This document shows positions 1-8,984 of a stretch of DNA of 64,000 nucleotides, piece after piece. The notes below the pieces were generated by a model that saw only the letters and a program-made list of their open reading frames with translations, did not search any database and was not told where the DNA came from. Origin of the DNA: an uncultured Prevotellaceae bacterium. Its GTDB lineage: Bacteria; Bacteroidota; Bacteroidia; Bacteroidales; Bacteroidaceae. The stretch is taken from positions 62,001-126,000 of the forward strand of contig ONDJ01000003.1 of the NCBI GenBank assembly GCA_900316575.1, given 5' to 3'. A program made the position numbers and the translations under genes. Numbering within the stretch: the first letter of the stretch is position 1; each line of letters begins with the position of its first letter.

Positions 1-1102
1 TGCAGCCGATAAAAAGGCCATCAAGCAAAAAGGCTACGAAGCTGGCAAAGGGAACAGCAATGAGGTAGGGCAGATATTCGTGGCTGGCCAGGCGCACTTC
101 ATCGCGGTCGGTGAGCAGGGAGATAAACGATGTGCCGCCTATCATGAAGAGCAAAGTGAAGGCTGTTGCTACCACAAGGCATATCATGATGAGCTTGCGC
201 AGCAACGTGCGCAAACCTTTTCTGTCTTTTGCTCCGTAAAGCCTGCCTCCAATGGCCTCGGCAGCATTAGCAAGTCCGTCAAAGACATAACTCGTAACGA
301 CAAAAAACTGCATGAGCACCGTGTTTGCTGCCAAAGTTACTTCACCAAAGCGTGCTCCAGCTCGCGTAAACCACGACATCACGGCTACCAGGCACAGTGT
401 GCGCAGAAAGATGTCGCGACTCACACCAAAGAAGCGTCCGCTACTTCTGAGCGTTAGTTTCCAGAGCGGGAAACCCTTTGCATGACGTTTGTAGTAGCAA
501 AGCATGGCTACGCCAAGCCCAATCCATTGTGCGAGCAAGGTGCCGAGTGCTACGCCCTCAATCTTCATTCCCAAAGCTATGACAAAGAAAAGGCTAAGCA
601 AAATGTTGGCCACATTTTGAAGAATGGCCGTAAGCATAGGACTGCGTGCATCCTGCATACCCAAGAACCAACCGCTGAGGCTATTTGTAGTCAACACTGC
701 GGGAGCTCCCCAAACAAGAATGAAGAAATACTGCGAAGCCAAGTCGGAGACTTCGCTACCAGGAGCGTAGAAGTATTGCATTGCTACAGACAGCGGCCAT
801 TGCAACACGATGATGAGCAGGCCAAAAAGCATTCCGTAGGTCATCGCCTGGCATCTGATGGTGTCGATTTCCTTTCTGTCAGCAGCACCAAGGGCTTGAG
901 CGGTTAGTCCGCTGGTGGTCATGCGTAGGAACCCCAACAGCCAATACATCATGTTGAACATCATGCCGCCTACGGCAACTGCTCCAATATAAGAAGTCTC
1001 CCCCAGATGGCCCGTGATAGCTGTGTCAACCAGTCCGAGCAAGGGCACTGTGACGTTGGTGGCAATCGCAGGCAGGGCTATGGAGCGTATTTGTCGGTTC
1101 AT
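1..1102 (-). CDS. MATE family efflux transporter (DinF-like), C-terminus cut by window edge
   Basis: Reading the minus strand from the ATG at 1102 gives an open frame to the window edge. It starts MNRQIRSIALPAIATN and continues with hydrophobic stretches broken by short polar loops. The pattern GLVDTAITGHLG near residue 25 and the repeated twelve-helix layout fit the MATE (multidrug and toxic compound extrusion) antiporters, DinF branch, which export cationic compounds against Na+ or H+ at the inner membrane. About 367 codons are visible; the family is usually about 440 residues, so roughly the last two helices lie outside the window. It sits 21 bp downstream of yraN in the same orientation. 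The substrate cannot be read from sequence. Confidence 0.88.
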   Translation of the reverse strand, partial: MNRQIRSIALPAIATNVTVPLLGLVDTAITGHLGETSYIGAVAVGGMMFNMMYWLLGFLRMTTSGLTAQALGAADRKEIDTIRCQAMTYGMLFGLLIIVLQWPLSVAMQYFYAPGSEVSDLASQYFFILVWGAPAVLTTNSLSGWFLGMQDARSPMLTAILQNVANILLSLFFVIALGMKIEGVALGTLLAQWIGLGVAMLCYYKRHAKGFPLWKLTLRSSGRFFGVSRDIFLRTLCLVAVMSWFTRAGARFGEVTLAANTVLMQFFVVTSYVFDGLANAAEAIGGRLYGAKDRKGLRTLLRKLIMICLVVATAFTLLFMIGGTSFISLLTDRDEVRLASHEYLPYLIAVPFASFVAFLLDGLFIGC

Positions 1103-1123
1103 GAGCAAAGGGGGGGCTAATTA

Positions 1124-1525
1124 TCAAGCGCGAAGCGTGCGACTACGCTCCACGCGGGCATAGCTCTCTGCGCTGAAAGCATCCCGAACGTGTGTGATTT
1201 GAGGCGTATTGTCTGTTCCCGTAACGGCTATGATATCAAAGCGCACAGGGTTGTCAAGTCCATGCAACAACAGAAATTCGCGAGCCGCTTCGATCAAGTT
1301 GCCTTGTTTGGTATGCGCCACGGCTTCAAGAGCCTCGGAAGGGTTTGCTTTCTTTCGGGATTTTACTTCTACAAAAACCAGCGTCCCATATTGCTCGGCA
1401 ATAATATCTACTTCGAGGTGCCCTATGCGCCAGTTTCGTTCCAAAAGGTGGTAGCCGCTTCGCACCAAATGGCGTATAGCTGCTTCTTCGCCCTGGTAGC
1501 CTAGGACTTGTTTGGCTGTTTTCAT
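1124..1525 (-). CDS. YraN / UPF0102 family endonuclease-like protein
   Basis: This 133-residue protein has the UPF0102 arrangement: GEEAA near residue 12, an acidic pair around E38-D40 (HLEVDII) and FVEVKSR at 51-57. Together these make the E-D-(E)xK core of the restriction-endonuclease-like fold. Family members are widespread and probably act in DNA or recombination metabolism, but no reaction is firmly established. The start ATG overlaps the end of tadA by 4 bp, so translation of the two is probably coupled. Length is normal (about 120-130 residues). Confidence 0.88.
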   Translation of the reverse strand: MKTAKQVLGYQGEEAAIRHLVRSGYHLLERNWRIGHLEVDIIAEQYGTLVFVEVKSRKKANPSEALEAVAHTKQGNLIEAAREFLLLHGLDNPVRFDIIAVTGTDNTPQITHVRDAFSAESYARVERSRTLRA

Positions 1526-1953
1526 CTCTTCTGCTTAAAAAAGGCTTTCATCAGCGCGGAGCATTCCTCTTGCAGGATGCCTGCTGTGACTTCTGTCTTG
1601 GGGTGCAAAGCGTTGGGTGCAAAGCGCGTAAAGCCGCGTTTCTCATCGGTAGCACCATAGACAATGCGACCTATTTGCGACCAGCCCAAAGCTCCAGCAC
1701 ACATCACGCAGGGTTCTACCGTGACATACAGCGTGCATTGGTCAAGATATTTTCCGCCCAAGGCATTGGCTGCCGCAGTGATAGCCTGCATCTCGGCATG
1801 AGCCGTAACGTCGTGGAGCGTTTCGGTGAGATTATGAGCACGGGCTATAATTCTATCCCTGCAAACTACCACCGCCCCCACGGGCACTTCGCCTGCATTC
1901 ATGGCAGCTTCGGCTTCGTGCAGAGCGCGCTGCATATAGACTTCGTCGGTCAT
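1522..1953 (-). CDS. tadA: tRNA-specific adenosine deaminase TadA (nucleoside deaminase)
   Basis: This is a 143-residue zinc deaminase. It has HAEMQA at 52-57, where His52 binds zinc and Glu54 is the proton shuttle, and PCVMCAGA at 81-88, with the zinc ligands Cys82 and Cys85. This is the cytidine/deoxycytidylate deaminase fold. A protein of this length with HAEMQAI and PCxMC is normally the enzyme converting A34 to inosine in tRNA-Arg(ACG). A guanine- or cytosine-deaminase role is less likely but not excluded by sequence alone. It overlaps yraN by 4 bp. Confidence 0.85.
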   Translation of the reverse strand: MTDEVYMQRALHEAEAAMNAGEVPVGAVVVCRDRIIARAHNLTETLHDVTAHAEMQAITAAANALGGKYLDQCTLYVTVEPCVMCAGALGWSQIGRIVYGATDEKRGFTRFAPNALHPKTEVTAGILQEECSALMKAFFKQKR

Positions 1954-2029
1954 AAAAGGTTTTTCTTTAAGGAATAAAAGAATGGTATGTGAGCGTTAAC
2001 GTCATGTTTGCTTAAGAAGCGAAGATGTC

Positions 2030-2734
2030 TCAGTAACCTTTGTAGAAAAGTTTATAAGTATTGCTCCCGTCTCTAATAATATAGTTGCCTTTAGGAAGAC
2101 CTCTAAGAAACTCTTGAACAGGCTTGTCGGTATGCGGAACTTGACGCATCTGAATACCAGCAATCGAAGTGATTGTGACATCACGGTGAAGTTGCGCTGT
2201 CGTGTAGTCACTAATGCCACTGATCACGTTGGGCCAAAAAGATGAAATTGCTGTAACGCCTGTATTGGGGTCTGCAAGGTTTATAACTCGTCCCCAGTGA
2301 ACCGATCTGTTGTAGTTAGCCTCGGCTACTGTGACAGTATGTCCATCATTATTCACCTTGATGACCACCACCGAATGTGTGTCGTTGTTTATGCGGATGC
2401 CGTCACCAACGCGAATCACTGGTAGGTTGTTGTAAGAAGCTTCTATCCTATCAATGGGATATTCATAGCCAGAGCAAAACTCCATCATATCCATCATAAA
2501 TCCGAAGCACCCATAGCCAGTATAAAAACCAGGGGGATAACCATGAAACTCTACCGTGTTAACATACGATTTGCTATTTGTCCAAATAGTTCCCTCTCTA
2601 TATTGGGGTAATAAACAACGAGACATGAGGCGTTCATAGACAATAGCTTCTGTAAGAGTCTCTTGCGCCATTAAGGGCATCAAGGTGAATAATGCTGCGA
2701 ATAGGACTGGGATATGCGTAAAAGTCTTTTTCAT
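2030..2734 (-). CDS. Secreted cysteine-peptidase-like protein (NlpC/P60 or CHAP-like core)
   Basis: The 234-residue product has an N-terminal signal peptide (MKKTFTHIPVLFAALFTLMPLMAQ). The mature part has YGCFGFMMDMM with Cys76, then GDGIRINNDTHSVVVI with His120, then VAEANYN (Glu138/Asn140) and VHWGRVI. A Cys followed by a helix, then a His in a beta strand and a third polar residue, is the plan of papain-like NlpC/P60 and CHAP domains, which often cut peptidoglycan peptides. The C-terminus (LPKGNYIIRDG...YKLFYKGY) resembles a short type IX secretion C-terminal signal, which would place the protein at or beyond the outer membrane. The fold and catalytic residues are inferred from pattern only; the exact family is not recognised. 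Confidence 0.6.
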   Translation of the reverse strand: MKKTFTHIPVLFAALFTLMPLMAQETLTEAIVYERLMSRCLLPQYREGTIWTNSKSYVNTVEFHGYPPGFYTGYGCFGFMMDMMEFCSGYEYPIDRIEASYNNLPVIRVGDGIRINNDTHSVVVIKVNNDGHTVTVAEANYNRSVHWGRVINLADPNTGVTAISSFWPNVISGISDYTTAQLHRDVTITSIAGIQMRQVPHTDKPVQEFLRGLPKGNYIIRDGSNTYKLFYKGY

Positions 2735-2811
2735 TTTTAAGTGGAGATGAGCATTATGCTGTTTTGAGAGCTTGAGCCATTAGGCAGGTTTAGGTGAAAT
2801 ACAAAGATTCT

Positions 2812-4134
2812 TTACTTGTACTTAATCCAGCGGGCTATTTCTTTCAGCGAGGGTTTCTTGCCGTACATGAGGATGCCCACACGATAGATTTTTGCTCCAA
2901 TCCACACGAAGAGCAAGGCCGTAGCAAAGAGTAGAGACAGCGAGAGCAGTTCTTGCCACAAGGGAACACCAAAAGGTATGCGCACCATCATCACGATGGG
3001 CGAGGTGAGCGGGAAGAGCGAGGCCCAGAATGCGAGCGGCCCATCGGTGTTTTCTATGCTATACATTGCGGCGTAGAGACCAAACATCATCAGCAAGATA
3101 AGAGGCATGGTGAACTGCGAAGTGTCTTCTTGCTGGGAGACACTGGCGCCAGCGGCGGCAAAGAAAGACGCGTAGAGCAGATAGCCGCCTATGAAGTAGA
3201 GCACAAACATAATGCCCATTTCGGCATAAGGCAAGCCTATGAGTGCTTGCATAAGCTGTTCAGTACTGCCTTCGGCGGGCTGAGTGGCAGTTTGCATGGC
3301 TTGGAGTGTTGCAGCGTCGGTGCCAGGAGGTAGGTGCATCCCCATGCTCGGAGCTTGGCCAAAGACGAGGCTCGCGCCCACAAGAATTACGGCAAGCATA
3401 ATTCCCCAAATGGCGAGTTGCAGAAAGCCTACGAAGGCTATGCCGATGATTTTGCCCATCATGAGCTGAAAGGGCTTGACGCTGCTTACCATCAGTTCAA
3501 CGATGCGCCCCGTCTTTTCTTCTAATACGCTCTGCATGACCATGGCTCCGTAGCTTATGACGAACATATAGATGAGAAACGTGAAGAGGAAGCCGGCTCC
3601 GATGGCTACAAATGTGTCGCTGTGGCGTTCGGTGCCATCGGCAGTCCATTTCTTTGTGCCAATGCTGACTTGGGCTTGGACATCTTCAATGATGCGTTCT
3701 AGCTCGGGAACGTTGTAGGCTCGGAGTTTGTCTTGGCGTAAACGTTCGTTGAGCTGAGTCTGAACGAGTGTAAGCAAATCGCTGCTTACTTCGCGGCGGG
3801 AATAGATGGTGATGGCCTCGGGATGAGCGGTGAGCGTATCACTGATATAGACCACAGCCTCTGTAGGACTGTCGTCGGCGCGCATTTCTGCCGTGGTGTC
3901 GGGCACTTGGATGAAAGTATAGGCTTCGTTGTTCTGAAAGGTTTCAGCATAAAGTCCAGTCTTATCTACCAAGGCTACTTGCTTGGCTTTGTCGTCTTTG
4001 ATGCCAGCTAAGGCTAACGGAACAAACACCAACGCTGCAAAGATGAAAGGCATCAACAGCGTGAGGAGGATAAATGACTTCTTGGTGACGCGAGTGAGAA
4101 ATTCGCGGCGAATGATGATGAATATCTTGTTCAT
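2812..4134 (-). CDS. ABC-2 type transporter permease (NatB-like)
   Basis: This 440-residue membrane protein has one helix near residues 20-45 (FILLTLLMPFIFAALVF), then a periplasmic region of about 130 residues, then at least five helices from about residue 175 to 425. The pattern KTGRIVELMVSSVKPFQLMMGKI is characteristic of the NatB/YhaP ABC-2 permeases. It overlaps the upstream ATPase gene by 4 bp, so the pair form one exporter. NatAB systems export sodium or antimicrobial compounds in Firmicutes; the substrate here is unknown. Confidence 0.85.
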   Translation of the reverse strand: MNKIFIIIRREFLTRVTKKSFILLTLLMPFIFAALVFVPLALAGIKDDKAKQVALVDKTGLYAETFQNNEAYTFIQVPDTTAEMRADDSPTEAVVYISDTLTAHPEAITIYSRREVSSDLLTLVQTQLNERLRQDKLRAYNVPELERIIEDVQAQVSIGTKKWTADGTERHSDTFVAIGAGFLFTFLIYMFVISYGAMVMQSVLEEKTGRIVELMVSSVKPFQLMMGKIIGIAFVGFLQLAIWGIMLAVILVGASLVFGQAPSMGMHLPPGTDAATLQAMQTATQPAEGSTEQLMQALIGLPYAEMGIMFVLYFIGGYLLYASFFAAAGASVSQQEDTSQFTMPLILLMMFGLYAAMYSIENTDGPLAFWASLFPLTSPIVMMVRIPFGVPLWQELLSLSLLFATALLFVWIGAKIYRVGILMYGKKPSLKEIARWIKYK

Positions 4135-5042
4135 TGGGCAACGCTTTTAAGGAATATTTCGTGCATCGTAGGAAGTTTCTCGCTGAAACTTCTGAACTCG
4201 GTTTGCTGAGCAAGTTGGCAAATAAAGTCGCGAACGCTGACTTCGGGCTTTTTTCGCAGAATATAGCGTGTGGCATCGGGCATGGCAGTTTTTTCAATGA
4301 CTTCGAACGCTGCGTTTCCTTCAGGCTGAAGCGTGTCATCGGTGCAGGTCACTTCATAATCGCCCGTGCTGAAACTGCGCTTCACTTCACTTACATTGCC
4401 GCTAAGCACCACTTGCCCATGATTGATGAGCGCCATTTCATCGCAAATCTCTTCAACAGAGGCCATGTTGTGCGTGGAGAAAATAACTGTGTGCCCCTCG
4501 TCGCGCAAGCGAAGTATCTCTCGCTTGAGCTGCTCGGCATTGACGGGGTCAAAACCGCTGAACGGTTCGTCAAAGATGAGCAGGCGCGGGCGATGGAGCA
4601 CGGTGATGATGAATTGCACTTTTTGTTGCATACCCTTCGAGAGCTCTTCAAGTTTCTTGTCCCACCACGACATGATGCCGAAGCGTTCAAACCATTCCTG
4701 AAGTGCCGCGCGAGCTTGAAGATTGCTCATGCCTTTAAGTTGGGCAAGGTAAAGGGCTTGTTCGCCCACTTTCATCTTTTTGTATAGTCCGCGCTCTTCT
4801 GGCAGGTAGCCTATCTGACGCACATCGTCGGCTTCAAGCGGATGACCGTCGAAGGAAACTTGGCCGCTGTCGGGCAGCGTAATGCGGTTGATGATACGTA
4901 TGAGTGTGGTTTTGCCGGCACCATTCGGACCAAGCAGACCAAATACACGACTCTCGGGCACAGAGATGCTTACGTCGTTGAGTGCCGTGTGATGAGCAAA
5001 TTGTTTACAGATATGTTCTGCAATGAGAAAAGGTTGTGGCAT
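4131..5042 (-). CDS. ABC transporter ATP-binding protein (NatA-like)
   Basis: The 303-residue ATPase shows Walker A GPNGAGKTT at 38-46, a Q-loop region (GYLPEERGLYKKMKV), an ABC signature in the form LSKGMQQK, Walker B LLIFDEPFSGFD and the switch His in FSTHNM. The C-terminal 80 residues are the extension usual for NatA/CcmA-type export ATPases that pair with ABC-2 permeases. Its stop overlaps the start of the permease at 4134. It lies 12 bp downstream of lpxH, so these genes may share a transcript. Confidence 0.9.
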   Translation of the reverse strand: MPQPFLIAEHICKQFAHHTALNDVSISVPESRVFGLLGPNGAGKTTLIRIINRITLPDSGQVSFDGHPLEADDVRQIGYLPEERGLYKKMKVGEQALYLAQLKGMSNLQARAALQEWFERFGIMSWWDKKLEELSKGMQQKVQFIITVLHRPRLLIFDEPFSGFDPVNAEQLKREILRLRDEGHTVIFSTHNMASVEEICDEMALINHGQVVLSGNVSEVKRSFSTGDYEVTCTDDTLQPEGNAAFEVIEKTAMPDATRYILRKKPEVSVRDFICQLAQQTEFRSFSEKLPTMHEIFLKSVAQ

Positions 5043-5054
5043 ATGTAAAGGGTG

Positions 5055-5819
5055 TTAGGCTTCTGTTTGTCCTTCAATAAAGTTTTCCATCGTGAGTTCG
5101 TTGCCATCAAAGCGCACGAATGTGTAACGGCTAATCCAGTCGCCAATGATGAGTAGTCGTGCGGCTCCTTCAAGGTTCATGTCGTGCTCAATGTGGCGAT
5201 GACCAAAGACGAAGTAGTTCACTTCAGGGTGTGTGCTAAGATACTTGCGGGCAAAAACTACGAGCTCTTCACGGTCTTCGCCCATATATTGCGGTTCGCC
5301 TTCGCGTTGGTGCTTGAGCTGGCTATAGCGCGCCCATTCTCGACCAAAAGTCATGCCCCAACGTGGATGGATGCTCGCGAAGAGCGTGCGACAAATCTTG
5401 CTGTGGAACATGGCACGTAGGCAGCGAAACTTCCAGTCGCGCGTGCCAAGCCCGTCACCATGAGCAAGGAAAAACACTTTGCCGTTTATCTCCATCGTAC
5501 ATTCCCTGTGGTGGAGCTGGACACCGCATTCTTTTTCCAAATAATCGTTCTGCCATAGGTCGTGATTGCCCACAAAGAAATGTACCTCCACGCCGCTGTC
5601 GGTCAGTTCGCTGATTTTGCCGAGCAGACGGGTGTAGCCACGCGGCACAACGGTCTTGTACTCGTACCAGAAGTCGAAAATGTCGCCGAGCAAGTAAATG
5701 GCTGAAGCTTTGTCCTTGATGCTGTCAAGGAAGTTGACGAGTCGGCGTTCTTGTGTGCGTTGGTGGTGTATGGCCAAGCAACCAAGGTGAGCATCGGATA
5801 GGAAATAAACGGGTTTCAT
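5055..5819 (-). CDS. lpxH: UDP-2,3-diacylglucosamine diphosphatase (LpxH-like)
   Basis: This 254-residue calcineurin-like metallophosphoesterase carries all five metal-site blocks in order: SDAHLG (Asp9, His11), GDIFDFW (Asp46), GNHD (84-87), LAHGDG (His120) and GHRH (206-209). The GDIFDFW and GNHD spacing is that of LpxH, which cleaves UDP-2,3-diacylglucosamine to lipid X in lipid A synthesis at the inner membrane face. Bacteroidetes encode one or two LpxH-like proteins, so a paralogous phosphoesterase role is possible. No other lipid A gene is adjacent. Confidence 0.82.
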   Translation of the reverse strand: MKPVYFLSDAHLGCLAIHHQRTQERRLVNFLDSIKDKASAIYLLGDIFDFWYEYKTVVPRGYTRLLGKISELTDSGVEVHFFVGNHDLWQNDYLEKECGVQLHHRECTMEINGKVFFLAHGDGLGTRDWKFRCLRAMFHSKICRTLFASIHPRWGMTFGREWARYSQLKHQREGEPQYMGEDREELVVFARKYLSTHPEVNYFVFGHRHIEHDMNLEGAARLLIIGDWISRYTFVRFDGNELTMENFIEGQTEA

Positions 5820-5898
5820 TGGGCCGAAAGGGAATATTGTTGGGAGGAAACGTCTAAAAGATAGGATTAAAAGGAGTTGGTTCTCGGTTTGTAGAGAC

Positions 5899-6219
5899 TT
5901 ATAGCCAGCCTAATTCAAGCTTAGCTTCTTCGCTCATCATGTCCTTGTCCCATTCGGGTTCAAAGACAAGGTGCACTTTCACTTCGCCAATGCCTTCTAT
6001 GCCTTGCAGCTTGATACGCACGTCCTCCATGATGAAGTCGGCTGCGGGGCAATTGGGGGCCGTCATGGTCATGTCTACGTCAAGCGAACAATCGTCGTGG
6101 AGGTCTATGCTATAAATGAGCCCGAGGTTATATACGTCAACAGGAATTTCGGGGTCGTAAACAGTCTTGAGCACCTCAACGATGCGCTCTTCCATTTGCA
6201 GACGTTCTTCTTGTGTCAT
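5899..6219 (-). CDS. MIP18/DUF59 family iron-sulfur assembly factor (SufT-like)
   Basis: This is a 106-residue single-domain protein with both DUF59 signatures: DPEIPVDVYNLGLIY at 22-36 and TAPNCPAAD at 53-61, including the conserved Cys57. Stand-alone DUF59 proteins (SufT, related to PaaD and eukaryotic MIP18) help deliver Fe-S clusters to client proteins. No suf genes are next to it. It lies between radC and lpxH on the same strand with short gaps, so it is probably cotranscribed. Confidence 0.88.
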   Translation of the reverse strand: MTQEERLQMEERIVEVLKTVYDPEIPVDVYNLGLIYSIDLHDDCSLDVDMTMTAPNCPAADFIMEDVRIKLQGIEGIGEVKVHLVFEPEWDKDMMSEEAKLELGWL

Positions 6220-6251
6220 AATAATAAGGGAATATCTATTTCTGTGTTCGT

Positions 6252-6941
6252 CTATAGTCGGCCAGCCTCGCTATAGCTATAGTATGCGTTGGGCGTGACG
6301 ATGATGTGGTCAATAAATTGCAGACTGACTGCTTCGCAGGCTTTTCGTATGCGACTGGTTAAGTCGTCGTCTTGATGGCTGGGACGAGTATTGCCGCTGG
6401 GATGATTGTGAACGGCAACGATGGCAGCCGCACCGCCGATAAGCGCTTCGCGTAGCAACACACGGATGTCCACCGCCGTACTGGTTAATCCGCCGCGACT
6501 TATGAGGCGCGAGGTAATCAGATGCAGGCTGTTGTCAAGTAGGGCGATGTGGAATTCTTCTACGATTTTGTCTGCCATTTTGCCTTTGAAGTAGTGCCAA
6601 ATCATTTCAGCATTAGTCATCAACGGGCGTTTATCTTCCAGCTCCGCTTCGCGCCGCCGCCCCAATTCGCAGGCCGCAATGATGCTTACAGCCTTGGCGG
6701 GGCCGATGCCTTTATATTGGCAGAGCTCTTGACAAGAGAGCCTTCCTAATTGCCGCAAATGCCCGTCAACACCATCAAGAATGCGCCGCGTTACGTCAAC
6801 GGCGGTTTCGTCAGGCGTGCCAGAGCCGATGAGTATGGCTAAGAGCTCAGCATCGCTCAATGCCTGTGGCCCGTGGGCGAGGAGCTTCTCGCGCGGACGG
6901 TCGGCTTCATTCCATTGTTTGACAGTGAGCTTTGCTTCCAT
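6252..6941 (-). CDS. radC: RadC family JAB-domain DNA repair protein
   Basis: The frame can be read from 6980, but the ATG at 6941 is preferred. It begins MEAKLTVKQWNEADRPREKL, the usual RadC start, lies 7 bp after the stop of the upstream glycosyltransferase and gives 229 residues (E. coli RadC is 222). Features are a UPF0758 N-terminal region, a helix-hairpin-helix-like YKGIGPAKA near residue 76 and a JAMM metal site, with Glu129 (EEFH), HNHPSG at 178-183 and an Asp near 191. Despite the name, a direct role in repair is not settled for the family; JAMM chemistry predicts a zinc-dependent hydrolase. Confidence 0.9.
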   Translation of the reverse strand: MEAKLTVKQWNEADRPREKLLAHGPQALSDAELLAILIGSGTPDETAVDVTRRILDGVDGHLRQLGRLSCQELCQYKGIGPAKAVSIIAACELGRRREAELEDKRPLMTNAEMIWHYFKGKMADKIVEEFHIALLDNSLHLITSRLISRGGLTSTAVDIRVLLREALIGGAAAIVAVHNHPSGNTRPSHQDDDLTSRIRKACEAVSLQFIDHIIVTPNAYYSYSEAGRL

Positions 6942-6948
6942 CTTCAGC

Positions 6949-7944
6949 TTACTGGTAAAAGTTTTCTGTAAAAGCTTCAAACTCCCCGCTATGCAGCACG
7001 TAGCGCCTCCATGCGGCTCTCAGAAAACCTGTGCCATAGCCGATGAGTTGAACAAAGGATGCCAAAATTGCAAGTAGCCCTACTTTAAGAGAACGCTCTT
7101 TCAGCGTGGCATCCACAAATACCAGCAAAGCATAAGCCAACAGCGGTAGCCATAGCCACCAGCAAATCAATCCGCCAAGCAGCAGGCATACACACCCTAT
7201 GGTAAAAGCTGCGGGCAGGAGATGCACTAACTTCAGTGTGCCAGGGTGGCGCAAGGTGAGATGAATGCGCGCTATGCCACTGTTGTGGACCTGTTTGAAA
7301 AACTTGCGGAAATCCGTGCGCCGCTTGTGCCACACCCATGCGTCAGGGAAAAGCCTACAGCGATAGCCTGCCTTGAAAATGCGTGTGCTCAGGTCAATGT
7401 CTTCGCCAAAGCGCATGGGACTGAAACCGCCGAGTGCTCGGTAGGCATCAGCGCGAACCCCCAAATTGAAGGAGCGAGGATAGAACTTGTCCATCTTTTT
7501 CTTACCACCGCGAATGCCGCCTGTAGTAAAAAAAGACGTCATGGCATAGTTGATGGCTTTTTGAATGGGAGTGAACGAAGGGTGTGCGCGGTCGGGGCCG
7601 CCAAAAGCATCGCAAGGATTGGATCTGAGTTCTTGCTCTACTGCTGAGAGATAATCTGGTGGTAGTACAACATCGCTGTCCAAGATAATCAGCCACTGGC
7701 CCTCGGCACGCTCCGCTCCATAGTTGCGAGCAGGACCAGGTCCGCCGTTTTCTTTCGCAAAGTAGCGAATAGTGAGTTTTTCTGTAAAGCTGTCGCAAAC
7801 AGCTTTACAAGGAATAGAACTACCGTCTTCTACAATAACAACCTCAAAGTCTTGAAGACGCTGCAATGTCAAACTTTCAAGCAGTTCCGCCACTTCATCG
7901 GGGCGGTTATACACGGGAATAATGAAACTATACTTAAGGCTCAT
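6949..7944 (-). CDS. Family 2 glycosyltransferase with C-terminal membrane anchor
   Basis: The 331-residue product starts MSLKYSFIIPVYNRPDEVAE, the classic GT-A fold opening. It has the nucleotide-sugar/metal DxD motif in LIILDSDVV (Asp89-Ser-Asp91), a GEDIDLSTR acceptor loop and, from about residue 240, two to three hydrophobic helices. Such enzymes add sugars to lipid-linked or membrane acceptors on the cytoplasmic side. It is flanked by DUF4834 and radC with gaps of about 20 bp. The donor and acceptor cannot be told from sequence, and no polysaccharide cluster surrounds it. Confidence 0.88.
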   Translation of the reverse strand: MSLKYSFIIPVYNRPDEVAELLESLTLQRLQDFEVVIVEDGSSIPCKAVCDSFTEKLTIRYFAKENGGPGPARNYGAERAEGQWLIILDSDVVLPPDYLSAVEQELRSNPCDAFGGPDRAHPSFTPIQKAINYAMTSFFTTGGIRGGKKKMDKFYPRSFNLGVRADAYRALGGFSPMRFGEDIDLSTRIFKAGYRCRLFPDAWVWHKRRTDFRKFFKQVHNSGIARIHLTLRHPGTLKLVHLLPAAFTIGCVCLLLGGLICWWLWLPLLAYALLVFVDATLKERSLKVGLLAILASFVQLIGYGTGFLRAAWRRYVLHSGEFEAFTENFYQ

Positions 7945-7967
7945 TATAATCTTAGAAACGTTAGCTT

Positions 7968-8216
7968 TTACTCTTTGACCTCTTCAAAGTCAACATACTG
8001 GCGGCCTTCTTGTTCAAACAGCTTTTCGCCTTGCTTCGGTGTGTTGCTACCTTTTTGATGAACATTGTTTGAGCGTTCTTTTCCAACTGTAAAAGAGCTT
8101 TTATCACCAAAGCCGTTTATCAGCCGGTAGAAAAACGTCAAAACTTGCCGTGCCGCAACAAAAACGTATATAATGATGGCCAGTACGAAACCCAATAAAC
8201 AGCCGAGTAATTCCAT
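7968..8216 (-). CDS. DUF4834 family small membrane protein
   Basis: The 82-residue protein has a single N-terminal membrane helix (ELLGCLLGFVLAIIIYVFVAA) followed by a polar tail ending EGRQYVDFEEVKE. The hydrophobic start, the central RLINGFG and the YVDFEEV ending match the DUF4834 family, a Bacteroidetes protein of unknown function. It lies between pssA and the GT2 gene with gaps of about 25-35 bp, so it is probably part of the phospholipid transcript. Confidence 0.75.
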   Translation of the reverse strand: MELLGCLLGFVLAIIIYVFVAARQVLTFFYRLINGFGDKSSFTVGKERSNNVHQKGSNTPKQGEKLFEQEGRQYVDFEEVKE

Positions 8217-8250
8217 AGTCTTTTTCTAAAGTGTAGGCGTGACGACAATT

Positions 8251-8964
8251 CTAATGCTTTTCAGCTTTTGCTGTTAAAAGATTTGCCACGACAGAAACAA
8301 TTACGTAGAGCGGTATCACGAGTGCCAGCCCCGTGAGTCCACATGCAAAGAGTAAGGCGGCTGATGCTGCGATAAACCCATAGCGCAGGGCATTGCCTTT
8401 TACTCGAAAGTGCTTAAACTTCAGCGCAAACATGGGAATTTCGCTCACGAGTAGCATACTCATCAATATGAGCCCTCCAAGCACCGTCCAAACGGCCCAG
8501 GGTGATTCTGTCAGCCACTCTTTAGCTCCCACTGCCAACGCTGCCCAAAAGAGTGCATTAGCAGGCGTGGGGAGTCCCAAAAAGCCCGTGGCCTGACGCT
8601 CGTCAAGATTGAACTTTGCCAAGCGCATTGCAGACATGGCTGCCATGATGAAAGCCACGTATGGAAGGATGGTGAGTATGATTGTAGGAAGCTCGGGCTT
8701 AACGCCATCGGCTAATAGAGAAAAACAAATCGCACTTGGCGCAAACCCAAAGGTGATGTTGTCGGCCAACGAGTCGAGCTCTTTACCTATGGGCGAGCTT
8801 ACGCCGAGCAACCGAGCTGCAAAGCCATCAAAGAAGTCAAACACAGCGCCCGCACAAATCCATAGCAAGGCCGCTTCATATTCGGCTTCAAAGCCACGCA
8901 ACGTTGCCACACAGCCACATACAAGGTTGCAAAGCGTTATGAGGTTGGGGATGTGACGCTTCAT
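8251..8964 (-). CDS. pssA: CDP-diacylglycerol-serine O-phosphatidyltransferase
   Basis: This 237-residue membrane enzyme contains the full CDP-alcohol phosphotransferase motif D-G-x2-A-R-x8-G-x3-D-x3-D, reading Asp46-Gly47...Ala50-Arg51...Gly60...Asp64...Asp68. Several further helices follow. The subfamily is the integral-membrane type (Bacillus-like), making phosphatidylserine from CDP-diacylglycerol and serine. Psd, which uses phosphatidylserine, lies 20 bp upstream on the same strand, so the two steps to phosphatidylethanolamine are encoded together. Confidence 0.92.
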   Translation of the reverse strand: MKRHIPNLITLCNLVCGCVATLRGFEAEYEAALLWICAGAVFDFFDGFAARLLGVSSPIGKELDSLADNITFGFAPSAICFSLLADGVKPELPTIILTILPYVAFIMAAMSAMRLAKFNLDERQATGFLGLPTPANALFWAALAVGAKEWLTESPWAVWTVLGGLILMSMLLVSEIPMFALKFKHFRVKGNALRYGFIAASAALLFACGLTGLALVIPLYVIVSVVANLLTAKAEKH

Positions 8965-8984
8965 GGTTCCTCTTCTTATGGATG

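Noticed and set aside
80..907. Plus-strand open frames of 125 and 141 codons
   Set aside because: They lie antisense to the MATE transporter frame, which reads continuously on the minus strand with clear family features.
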